A DNA stretch of 15,265 nucleotides. It comes from Brachybacterium sp. GTDB taxonomy: Bacteria > Actinomycetota > Actinomycetes > Actinomycetales > Dermabacteraceae. The notes beneath the pieces were generated by a model. That model was not told where the DNA came from. It was given only the letters and a program-made list of their open reading frames with translations, and ran no database searches. The translations under genes were made by a program, and so were the position numbers. The DNA lies in contig DAHVRS010000303.1 in NCBI GenBank assembly GCA_027322375.1, forward strand, positions 1 to 15,265, read 5' to 3'. The stretch's first letter is position 1. Every line of letters begins with the position of its first letter. Below are positions 1 to 6,388 of the stretch, one piece after another.

Positions 1-126
1 CGCGAGGTCGCCGACCAGGTGGTGTTCATGGACGAGGGCCGCATCCTCGAGCGCGGCACCCCCGAGCAGGTCATCGACCACCCCGAGTCGGATCGCCTGA
101 AGGGCTTCCTCGCCTCGGTGCTGTGA
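1..126 (+). CDS. ABC transporter ATP-binding protein, C-terminal fragment
   Basis: Only the last 41 codons are in the window; the gene begins to the left. The visible part runs from REVADQVVFMDEGRI, followed by ERGTP and PEQVIDHP, to SDRLKGFLASVL and a TGA stop. The 'ADQVVFMDEGRILERGTPEQV' type of segment is the region just after the switch (H-loop) histidine in ABC ATPases, where the nucleotide-binding domain ends. The ending with P-x-x-x-R-x-x-x-FL is typical of the polar amino-acid importer ATPases (GlnQ/HisP type), which energise uptake at the cytoplasmic face of the membrane. Walker A, Walker B and the signature motif lie outside the window, so substrate class is inferred from this tail alone. 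A strong hairpin 27 bp after the stop closes the transcription unit. Confidence 0.85.
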   Translation, partial: REVADQVVFMDEGRILERGTPEQVIDHPESDRLKGFLASVL

Positions 127-153
127 GCACCCGCCGGCAGCACCGGCACAGCC

Positions 154-193
154 CAGCGCGCCCCCGCACCGGCATCGGGACGGGGGCGCGCTG
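154..193. terminator. Bidirectional hairpin terminator between convergent genes
   Basis: A perfect 13-bp inverted repeat, CAGCGCGCCCCCG (154-166) and CGGGGGCGCGCTG (181-193), is separated by a 14-nt loop. It lies between the stop of the ABC ATPase gene (plus strand, 126) and the stop of the lipoprotein gene (minus strand, 208), so it can serve both. There is no clear T-tract on either side, which is common for actinobacterial terminators. Confidence 0.8.
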
Positions 194-207
194 AGTCGGG
201 GCCCGGG

Positions 208-933
208 TCAGGCGGCGGGGATCTCGAACTCGCCGCGGAACTCGGGGACGGTCTCGTCCTCGCCGAGGATCTTCATCTCGGGTCGCACGTAGGCACCCTG
301 GAGGGTGTCGCCGGTGGTCTCGACGTAGATCGGGATGTACCCGGTGGCCTCGCCGTCGCGGCGGGAGGGGCCGTCGAAATACTCGAAGCCGGCCTCGATC
401 ATCTCGTCGTCGGCGCTCGCGGCGTAGTTGACCTCCTCGCCGTCGTCATCGAGCAGGAAGTCTCTCTGGCTGATGACGCCGCCGTAGACGTCGCCGGGGG
501 TCACCATCACCTCGAGGTAGATCATCTCCCCGTCGGGGTTGTCGCTGGCCATGTAGTACTCGGTGGGGTTGTGGCGCACCGCGGAGACGATGGTGATGAC
601 GTCCCCGGTCTCCTCGTCGGTGAACTCGGTGCCGATCTCCACCACGGCGCCCTCGCCGGCGGCGTCAGCACCCTCGGAGCCCTCGGCGTCCTCCTCAGAG
701 GCGTCCTCCTCAGCGGCGTCGTCCTCCGCGGCGCTGGTGTCGGCCTCGGTGTCCTCCTCGGCACCGGCCTCTGCGTCCTCCTCCGCACCGGTGTCGGCGT
801 CCTCCTGCTCCTCCACCCCGGCGGCCGGAGCGTCAGGCGTCTCGGTGGTCTCGTCGGTGCCGCCGCAGGCGGTCAGCGCGAGCATGGTGGCGGCGGCCAG
901 GGCGGCGCCGCGGGCGATGATCGTGCGTGACAT
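208..933 (-). CDS. Secreted lipoprotein with long acidic linker
   Basis: The product is 241 aa. I chose the ATG at 931-933 because it gives a complete lipoprotein signal peptide and follows a GAAGGGGAC ribosome-binding site; an earlier in-frame ATG would put 34 unlikely residues in front. The order is: a short charged start (MSRTIIARG), a hydrophobic stretch to about residue 20, lipobox LTAC with Cys23 as the predicted lipidated residue, an Asp/Glu/Ala-rich linker from about residue 28 to 97, then a folded domain from about 98 to 241 (starting VVEIGTEFTDEETGDVITI). That domain has the feel of the immunoglobulin-like telokin/DUF4352 group of extracytoplasmic lipoproteins, but I cannot confirm it. 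It is expected to be anchored on the outer face of the membrane. The gene stands alone, with two palindromic sites upstream that recur before the LppM-like gene. Function unknown. Confidence 0.8.
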   Translation of the reverse strand: MSRTIIARGAALAAATMLALTACGGTDETTETPDAPAAGVEEQEDADTGAEEDAEAGAEEDTEADTSAAEDDAAEEDASEEDAEGSEGADAAGEGAVVEIGTEFTDEETGDVITIVSAVRHNPTEYYMASDNPDGEMIYLEVMVTPGDVYGGVISQRDFLLDDDGEEVNYAASADDEMIEAGFEYFDGPSRRDGEATGYIPIYVETTGDTLQGAYVRPEMKILGEDETVPEFRGEFEIPAA

Positions 934-961
934 GGTGTCCCCTTCAGTAGTCGTGGGAACG

Positions 962-967
962 ACTGTA
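962..967 (-). promoter_or_regulatory. -10 element of the acidic lipoprotein gene
   Basis: On the minus strand this reads TACAGT (TAnnnT), about 28 bp before the ATG at 933, giving a likely transcription start near 955. The region 17 bp upstream has no good -35 hexamer (TCGACG), which fits a promoter that needs an activator bound at the adjoining palindrome (991-1006). Confidence 0.45.
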
Positions 968-990
968 GAAGACCCTGCGAGCACCGTCGA

Positions 991-1006
991 TGGGAAGGAC
1001 TCCCCA
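991..1006. promoter_or_regulatory. Palindromic operator, proximal copy
   Basis: The sequence TGGGAAGGACTCCCCA is a near-perfect palindrome of the form TGGGGA-N4-TCCCCA. It matches 15 of 16 bases of the site at 13933-13948. It ends 23 bp before the proposed -10 element (962-967), centring near -43, a classic position for an activator that touches RNA polymerase. The binding protein is unknown. The alternative that it is a small terminator hairpin for the upstream YibE/F gene is less attractive because the bases themselves, not only the pairing, are conserved. Confidence 0.5.
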
Positions 1007-1018
1007 GTCAGAGGAGCC

Positions 1019-1034
1019 TGGGGACCTCTCCCCA
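1019..1034. promoter_or_regulatory. Palindromic operator, distal copy
   Basis: The sequence TGGGGACCTCTCCCCA is a 6-bp perfect inverted repeat with a 4-nt centre. It differs from the site at 13933-13948 only in three central bases. It lies 28 bp (centre to centre) upstream of the copy at 991-1006, so two dimers could bind in tandem. It also lies 20 bp after the YibE/F stop codon, so it could alternatively act as a weak hairpin. Confidence 0.45.
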
Positions 1035-1053
1035 TGGGCCGCGGCGGTGCCGC

Positions 1054-2394
1054 TCAGAAGCGCGACCGGCGCTCCTCGAGCTGCTGCCGCAGCGACCTGC
1101 CCTGCCCCTCGTCGGGACGCGTGGCGAGGGCCGCGGCGATCGCGGTGGTCAGCGGGATCGCGAGCACCAGGCCGATCGAGGCGATGAGCGTCCGGAAGAT
1201 CTCCGCGGCGATCTCGCCGGAGGTGAGGGTGTCCATCAGGGAGCGGTTGATGGTGCTCGCGTACATCAGCAGCGGCAGGGCGGAACCGATGTAGGCGTAG
1301 GCCAGGGTGTAGACGGTCGAGGCGATGTGGTCGCGGCCGATCCGCATGGTGGCGGTGAACACCTCGAGGCGGGAGGCCTGCGGCATCGCCGCCCGCAGCT
1401 CCCAGGCGGAGGAGGCCTGGGTGATGGTGACGTCGTTGAGCGCACCGAGCCCCGAGATAATCACGCCGGCCAGGAACACCGTGGACAGCGAGAGATGCGG
1501 GTGGGTGGAGTACAGGATCTGCGCGGCCTCCCCGTCGGCCCCCGTCATGCCGGTGGGCCGTCCGGCGGCCAGTGCGATCAGCACCGTCACCGCGATCCCG
1601 CCGAAGGTGCCCAGCACCGCGGTGGTGGTGCGCACCGAGATGCCGTGCGCGAAGTAGACGCAGGGGAAGATCATCGCCGAGGCCGCGACCAGCGCCACCC
1701 GGACGGCGTTCTCCCCGGCGAAGATGGCCGGCAGCATGAACCACAGCACGATCGCGACACCGGCGGCGAGGCCCGCCATCGCTCGCAGACCGCTCCCGCG
1801 CGCGACCAGCGCCACCAGCAGCAGATAGGCCAGCAGCAGGAGGCCCAGCGGCAGCGTGCGGTCGTGATCGAAGTAGTACAGCGCCTGCGCGGCCTCGCCG
1901 CTCTCGCCGCTGGGAGCGCCGACGCGCAGCACCCGGATCCGATCTCCCTCGTGGATCCCTCCGGACGCGACCTCGGGCGGCACCTCGACGGAGAGGGTCC
2001 GGTCCTCTAGCGGTGCGGCGCGGCCCACGGCCTCGATCACCGCGATCTCGTCGGCGCTCGCCGCAGGGGAGGTGCTGGTGACCGTGGCCGGCACGATCTC
2101 CACGCCCGGGGCGAGGAACTCGGCGCTGTCCACCCGGGCGTCGGGTCCGGGCCACAGCATGGCCACACCGATCGCCGTGGCGAGCAGCAACGCCCCGGTG
2201 AGGGCTGCGAGCACGGTCCGGGCACGGCGGCCGACGGGCGCTGCCACGCCGCCGGAGGCGTGGGAGTGCGCGTGGGAATGGGAGTGTCCGTGCGAGTGGG
2301 CTGCGGCCGACGCCGGCTCGCGCCTCGGCAGCGGCTCGCGCGTCGGAGCTGCCGGGTCGCCGTCGCGCCGGGCGCGCTTGCCGCGGGTCACCAC
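1054..2394 (-). CDS. YibE/F-family membrane protein with His-rich N-terminus
   Basis: The 446-aa product has a basic cytoplasmic-type start, a histidine cluster at residues 33-45 (HSHGHSHSHAHSH, seven His), a membrane segment at about 60-80, an extracytoplasmic beta-like domain at about 85-175 containing the V-x-V-x-x-G-D-R-I-R pattern at 146-155, then roughly seven further membrane segments between 181 and 424. The core pattern (HPHLSLSTVFLAGVIISGLGALNDV near 298-321, and TSTVYT-like and YAYIGSALPLL stretches) is that of the YibE/F family, found in many Gram-positive bacteria and without a settled biochemical role. The start overlaps the end of the acyl-CoA reductase gene: GTG at 2392-2394 or, giving a GTGA stop/start overlap, GTG at 2389-2391. 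Translation is therefore probably coupled. The His tail could bind metal ions; that is inference. The start is uncertain by one codon. Confidence 0.85.
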   Translation of the reverse strand: MVTRGKRARRDGDPAAPTREPLPRREPASAAAHSHGHSHSHAHSHASGGVAAPVGRRARTVLAALTGALLLATAIGVAMLWPGPDARVDSAEFLAPGVEIVPATVTSTSPAASADEIAVIEAVGRAAPLEDRTLSVEVPPEVASGGIHEGDRIRVLRVGAPSGESGEAAQALYYFDHDRTLPLGLLLLAYLLLVALVARGSGLRAMAGLAAGVAIVLWFMLPAIFAGENAVRVALVAASAMIFPCVYFAHGISVRTTTAVLGTFGGIAVTVLIALAAGRPTGMTGADGEAAQILYSTHPHLSLSTVFLAGVIISGLGALNDVTITQASSAWELRAAMPQASRLEVFTATMRIGRDHIASTVYTLAYAYIGSALPLLMYASTINRSLMDTLTSGEIAAEIFRTLIASIGLVLAIPLTTAIAAALATRPDEGQGRSLRQQLEERRSRF

Positions 2395-4661
2395 TCGAGG
2401 ATCTGCCAGCGCTTCTTCTTCGCCACCGCGTACAGGCCCAGGTCCGGTGCGACCGCGGCGGGGGTGCCCACGAGCGAGAGCCAGGCGGCGTCCGCGTGGG
2501 AGTCGCCGTAGCCGTAGGAGGTGGACAGGTCCGCTCCGTGCAGGTCCGCGTACTTCCGCAGCCAGTTCGCGCGAGCCTCGTCGACCAGCGGAGGAGTGGC
2601 GAGGAAGCCGGTCATCACACCATTCTCGTCCTCGTCCATGTGGGTGGCCACGACCTCGTCGAAGAGGTCCGCGAGCGGCGCGACGAGTACGTCCAGCGCG
2701 CCGGAGACGAGCACGGTGCGGTGCCCGGCGGCGCGGTGGCGCTCGATGGTCTCCAGCGCCTCGGGGCGGATCGAGGCGCGGATTCGGCGTCCGGCCTCCC
2801 CGTCCATGAGGGCGCGCAGCTCAGCGCTGCGGAAGCCCTTGTATCGGCGGTTGACCAGGCGGATCAGCTCGGAGCGGTCGCGCTGGTCGGCGCGCAGGTA
2901 GCCGGGGACCGCGGCGAGCAGGCCGCCGATCTCGGCGGGCCAGGTGCGGCGCGGCTTCGTCGCGCGGACCACGGCGAAGTACTGCTGGACGATGTTCGTG
3001 GCGAGCACGGTGCCGTCCAGGTCGAAGATCGCCAGCGAGTTCTCCGAGGGCTTCAGCTGCGGGGCGGGACGGTCCGCACGGCGCTTCTGCGCGGACTTCG
3101 CCCGCGAGTACGCCTTGGTCAGCTCAGTGACGGCGGGCAGGTGCTGCTTCTGGAAGTAGTCCTTCCATACGATCTTCGTGATGTCGAAGTCGTGGGTCTC
3201 GAGGAACTCCGCGGGCAGCTCCGCGCGCAGCGCGCGGGTGTTCGCGTCATCGAAGACCATCTCGGTCTTCGTGTAGTGGCGGTACAGCTCGATGTACTTG
3301 CGCAGCATCGTCAGGCCCGAGGTGGCCTTGTGCAGGCCGGAGGTCCACTCGCGGGTGCGCTTGGTGGCGGGGAGATATGCGACGGCGGCCGCGCCGAGCT
3401 TCGCGCCGAGCTCCTTGGCGCGGAATCGCTGCTCGACCATCTCGACGGCGGGGAAGGACCACTCGGGCACCTGGATCGGGCGGCCCTTGTCGTCCTCGAG
3501 GGGGTGCTCGGTGAAGTACTCGCGCACCGCCGTGACCATCTCGTGGAAGGGCAGCGGGTTCGAGGCGCCGGAGACCACCTGGTAGTAGGCCTCGTCGCCG
3601 CGGCGGGAGACGTCCTGGGTGGCGAGCGCGACGATCACGTTCACGACATGGTCCACGGGGATCACGTCGAGGATCGAGTCGGCCAGGCCCGGGAACTCGG
3701 GCAGCATGCCGCGGCCGTACGCCATGATCAGCGGGTCGGCGACCTTGTAGCCGTCGATCCAGCCCGGGTAGGGCTTCTTCATGGCGGACTCGATGATCGA
3801 GGGCCGCACGAAGGAGACGCGGTGGCCGTTGCCGGCCCACAGCTCCTCGGCGACCTGCTCCGCCATCGCCTTGGTGAAGGTGTAGATGTCGGTCCAGCCC
3901 ACGGACTGGGCGCGGGTGCGGCCGAAGTCGATCAGACGCTCGGTGACCCAGTCGCGGCGCGCGTCCTCGCTGGTGGCGGCGACGGTCTTCGGGCCCATGC
4001 GGCCCACCTGCAGCTTCGCGGCACGGATCTGGGAGCGCAGCGTCTCCGGCTTGCGGGACTCCGCCTCCACGCGGGCGCGGGCGGCGAGCGCCGCGTCGTA
4101 CTCGGCGCGCCAGTCGACGTCGGCCCGCAGGGAGCCCTCCTGGCGCAGGCCCTTGGAGATGCCGCCGACATAGGCGGTGGAGACGTGGATGACGTGCGGG
4201 TCCTGGCCGGAGGCGAGGAGTGCCTCGTAGAGGTTCTGCGCACCGCCGACGTTCGTGCGGAACGCCTCGTCGATCGGCGGGTCGAAGGAGACCGAGGACG
4301 CGGAGTGGATGACGGTGTCGACGGGCTCGGTGATCTCGGGCATGTCGGTGAGGTCGCCCTCGAGCACGCCCACCCGGGTGTCGAAGATCTCCTTCAGCTG
4401 AGCCTTCCCGTCGGCTCCCAGCTCCTCCGCCCAGGAGGCGAAGACGGGCTTGCGCAGCAGCTGCTCGAGGCGCTTGCGGCCGGTGACCGAACCCTTGGGG
4501 CGCACGACGGCGGTGACGTGCACGTCCTCGGTGGTCTCCAGCAGGGAACGGAGCACGGCCTGGCCGAGGAAGCCGGTGACTCCGGTGAGGAGGATCCTCC
4601 GACCCCCGCGAGGAGCGACGCCATCGGCGGTCGATGCGGCAGGGGTGGTGGTGTGCGTCAT
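2388..4661 (-). CDS. Fatty acyl-CoA reductase fused to HAD-IB phosphatase-like domain
   Basis: The 757-aa product joins two enzymes. Residues 20 to about 380 are an extended SDR of the NAD_binding_4 / male-sterility type: the nucleotide loop TGVTGFLG (26-33), HSASSVSFDPP (119-129), the catalytic-type STAY (161-164) and YTFTK (Tyr260, Lys264). Residues about 440-515 (NTRALRAELPAEF, DFDITKIVWKDYF) resemble the 'sterile' C-terminal domain of alcohol-forming fatty acyl-CoA reductases. These enzymes reduce acyl-CoA with NADPH to fatty alcohol. Residues about 540-757 are a HAD-IB domain: FDLDGTV (motif I, Asp547/Asp549), LVSGA (Ser653) and GYGDSHAD (Asp720, Asp724). All catalytic positions seem intact in both halves. 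The ATG at 4661 follows AGAGGA. It is the first gene of a minus-strand unit with YibE/F and is divergent from the SDR-PlsC-flavoprotein operon, which supports ether-lipid metabolism. The substrate of the HAD half is unknown. Confidence 0.88.
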   Translation of the reverse strand: MTHTTTPAASTADGVAPRGGRRILLTGVTGFLGQAVLRSLLETTEDVHVTAVVRPKGSVTGRKRLEQLLRKPVFASWAEELGADGKAQLKEIFDTRVGVLEGDLTDMPEITEPVDTVIHSASSVSFDPPIDEAFRTNVGGAQNLYEALLASGQDPHVIHVSTAYVGGISKGLRQEGSLRADVDWRAEYDAALAARARVEAESRKPETLRSQIRAAKLQVGRMGPKTVAATSEDARRDWVTERLIDFGRTRAQSVGWTDIYTFTKAMAEQVAEELWAGNGHRVSFVRPSIIESAMKKPYPGWIDGYKVADPLIMAYGRGMLPEFPGLADSILDVIPVDHVVNVIVALATQDVSRRGDEAYYQVVSGASNPLPFHEMVTAVREYFTEHPLEDDKGRPIQVPEWSFPAVEMVEQRFRAKELGAKLGAAAVAYLPATKRTREWTSGLHKATSGLTMLRKYIELYRHYTKTEMVFDDANTRALRAELPAEFLETHDFDITKIVWKDYFQKQHLPAVTELTKAYSRAKSAQKRRADRPAPQLKPSENSLAIFDLDGTVLATNIVQQYFAVVRATKPRRTWPAEIGGLLAAVPGYLRADQRDRSELIRLVNRRYKGFRSAELRALMDGEAGRRIRASIRPEALETIERHRAAGHRTVLVSGALDVLVAPLADLFDEVVATHMDEDENGVMTGFLATPPLVDEARANWLRKYADLHGADLSTSYGYGDSHADAAWLSLVGTPAAVAPDLGLYAVAKKKRWQILEW

Positions 4662-4773
4662 GGGATCCTCTGTGGACGGTGGCGGCGGGGCGAGGGGGCC
4701 GGTGCCCGGCGCGGTCCGGGCCGCTCTGCGGCGCTCCCACCTGGGTGCTTCTCCGCGCTGGTCAGGGCGGCGC

Positions 4774-4785
4774 TAGTGTATCGTA
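4774..4785. promoter_or_regulatory. Divergent promoter core shared by reductase and SDR operons
   Basis: The bases TATCGTA at 4779-4785 contain a TAnnnT -10 element on both strands: TATCGT (4779-4784, plus) and TACGAT (4785-4780, minus). The plus-strand element would start transcription at about 4791-4792, the A of the SDR start codon, giving a leaderless mRNA; this agrees with the absence of a ribosome-binding site before that ATG. The minus-strand element would give a leader of about 110 nt for the acyl-CoA reductase gene. A second plus-strand candidate, TAGTGT (4774-4779), overlaps. No clear -35 hexamers are visible. Confidence 0.4.
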
Positions 4786-4791
4786 GCGGCC

Positions 4792-5568
4792 ATGCATAGG
4801 GCCCTGATCACCGGCGGCACTGCAGGCATCGGGGCGGCTTTCGCCAGGGCGTTCGCCGGACGGGGGACCTCCCTCGTGCTGGTCGCGCGGGACCCCGCGC
4901 GCCTGGAGGAATCCGCCCAGACGCTGCGTCGCGAGCACGGCGTTGAGGTCGAGACGATGGTCGCGGACCTGTCCGATCGCGACGCCCAGCAGAAGGTCGC
5001 CGACCGCCTCGAGTCCGAGACCGATCCCGTCGACGTCTTCGTCAACAACGCAGGCTTCTCCGTGCGCTCGAGCCTGCTGGACCCCGACCTCACCCAGCAC
5101 GACCTCGGCTTCGAGGTGATGATCCGCGCCGTCCTCAAGCTGGGCGGTGCCGCCGGCCGCGCCATGAGCTCGCGCGGGCACGGCTGGATCATCAACGTCG
5201 GCTCCGTCTCGGCGCTGGTCACCCAGAACAACTACTCGGCCATCAAGGCGTGGGTGGGCAACTACTCCGAGTCCCTCGGCGTGCAGCTGGCCGGCACCGG
5301 CGTGAAGGTCGCTGCGCTCATGCCCGGCTGGGTCCGCACCGAGTTCCACTCCCGCGCCGGGATCAAGGGCTCCTCCATCCCGGGCGTGCTCTGGCTGGAC
5401 GCGGACCGTCTGGTCGAGGACTGCCTGCGCGATGTCGCCCGTGGCAAGCCCGTCTCCATCCCCTCGAAGCGCTGGAAGCTGATCTCCGCCGTGCTGCGCA
5501 CCACGCCGCGCGGCCTCGTCGCGAGGCTCAGCGCGCTGCTCAGCCACCGCCGCAACCGGGAGAAGTGA
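4792..5568 (+). CDS. Classical short-chain dehydrogenase/reductase (SDR)
   Basis: The 258-aa product is a full-length classical SDR: cofactor loop TGGTAGIG (7-14), Asp59 in VADLSD, NNAG (85-88), GSVS (137-140) with the catalytic Ser, YSAIK (Tyr148, Lys152) and PGWVRT (178-183). Arg33 after VA suggests NADPH preference. The C-terminus (about 225-258) is basic and amphipathic, so the enzyme may sit on the membrane. It is the first gene of a plus-strand operon, 4 bp before the acyltransferase. Relatives with this profile include mycobacterial Rv2509/CmrA-like lipid ketone reductases. In this context a role as acyl/alkyl-DHAP reductase is plausible, because the animal enzyme for that step (PexRAP/DHRS7B) is also an SDR. 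That role is inferred; the reductase family is certain. No ribosome-binding site precedes the ATG, which suggests leaderless translation. Confidence 0.88.
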   Translation: MHRALITGGTAGIGAAFARAFAGRGTSLVLVARDPARLEESAQTLRREHGVEVETMVADLSDRDAQQKVADRLESETDPVDVFVNNAGFSVRSSLLDPDLTQHDLGFEVMIRAVLKLGGAAGRAMSSRGHGWIINVGSVSALVTQNNYSAIKAWVGNYSESLGVQLAGTGVKVAALMPGWVRTEFHSRAGIKGSSIPGVLWLDADRLVEDCLRDVARGKPVSIPSKRWKLISAVLRTTPRGLVARLSALLSHRRNREK

Positions 5569-5572
5569 TCGC

Positions 5573-6388
5573 GTGACCGCCGAGGACTCACCCAAGGACC
5601 TCTCGCCCAAGGCGCCCGCCAGCGCGAAGCGGCTGCTGGGCTCGCTCTCCGCGCGCTCGCGCGGCGAGGGCTGGGAGAAGCCGACGGGGGAGCTGGCGAA
5701 GTACCGCTCCCGCTGGCGCGCCGCGATGCGCTTCGGTCTCCAGCGGATCGCGTTCCGGGCCGTGGTGAACTCCGCCGTGACCCCGCAGGTTCGGGTGCAC
5801 CGCCGCGTGAAGAGCATCCGCGGCCCCTTCGTGCTGGTCGCGAACCACACCAGCCACGTCGACGGCCCGCTGCTGGCGATGAGCCTGCCCTGGACGCAGG
5901 CCCGCTTCCTCAGCACAGGGGTGGCCGCGGACTACTGGTTCGATCACTGGCATCGTCGGCTCTTCGTGCGACTGATGATGAACGCCTTCCCGATCGATCG
6001 CGGCGGCTCCCGCAAGCATTCGGGCACCTCCCGGAGGCTGTTGCGCGCGGGCGTACCGATCCTGGTGTTCCCCGAGGGCGGCCGCCAGCAGACGGGCCGC
6101 ATGGCGGACTTCAAGCCGGGCGGCGCGGCGCTCGCGATCGGGGTGGGCGTGCCCGTCGTGCCCGCGGCGATCATCGGCGGCTACGAGGCGATGCCCAAGG
6201 GCCGCTCCTGGCCCGTGCCCGGCCGTCCGCCGGTCCGCGTGGTCTTCGGGGATCCGATGATCGCGCATGAGGACGAGTCCGCCGTCGACTTCTCGACGCG
6301 GATCCATGACAGGGTGGCCGCTCTGTACGAGGAGCACCACGACGAGGTCCTGGGCAGCGCTGTCCGGGACGAGGAGGGAAACGCATGA
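5573..6388 (+). CDS. PlsC-type glycerophosphate acyltransferase
   Basis: The 271-aa product carries the lysophospholipid acyltransferase (PlsC) signature: NHTSHVD (HX4D, His92 and Asp97), a basic middle region with DRGGSRK (142-148), VFPEGGRQ (165-172) in place of the more usual FPEGTR/S, and VPVVPA (193-198). Such enzymes transfer an acyl chain from acyl-CoA or acyl-ACP to a glycerol-phosphate backbone at the inner membrane face. There is a 70-residue N-terminal extension rich in basic residues before the catalytic block, and no clear membrane helix. The GTG start at 5573 follows GGGAGAAG at the end of the SDR gene, and the stop overlaps the flavoprotein start (ATGA). The position between an SDR and an alkyl-DHAP-synthase-like gene makes DHAP or 1-alkyl-glycerol-3-phosphate possible acceptors, but ordinary lysophosphatidic acid acyltransferase activity cannot be excluded. 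Confidence 0.87.
   Translation: MTAEDSPKDLSPKAPASAKRLLGSLSARSRGEGWEKPTGELAKYRSRWRAAMRFGLQRIAFRAVVNSAVTPQVRVHRRVKSIRGPFVLVANHTSHVDGPLLAMSLPWTQARFLSTGVAADYWFDHWHRRLFVRLMMNAFPIDRGGSRKHSGTSRRLLRAGVPILVFPEGGRQQTGRMADFKPGGAALAIGVGVPVVPAAIIGGYEAMPKGRSWPVPGRPPVRVVFGDPMIAHEDESAVDFSTRIHDRVAALYEEHHDEVLGSAVRDEEGNA

Noticed and set aside
1019..1034. Palindrome as an intrinsic terminator of the YibE/F gene
   Set aside because: The stem is only 6 bp with no T-tract, and the same bases recur at another promoter, so a binding site was preferred; the terminator role remains possible.
2496..4799. A 767-codon open frame on the plus strand opposite the acyl-CoA reductase gene
   Set aside because: It is the antisense shadow of a clearly recognisable enzyme gene. 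Its product is rich in Gly, Arg, Val and Leu without any domain, as expected in very GC-rich DNA.
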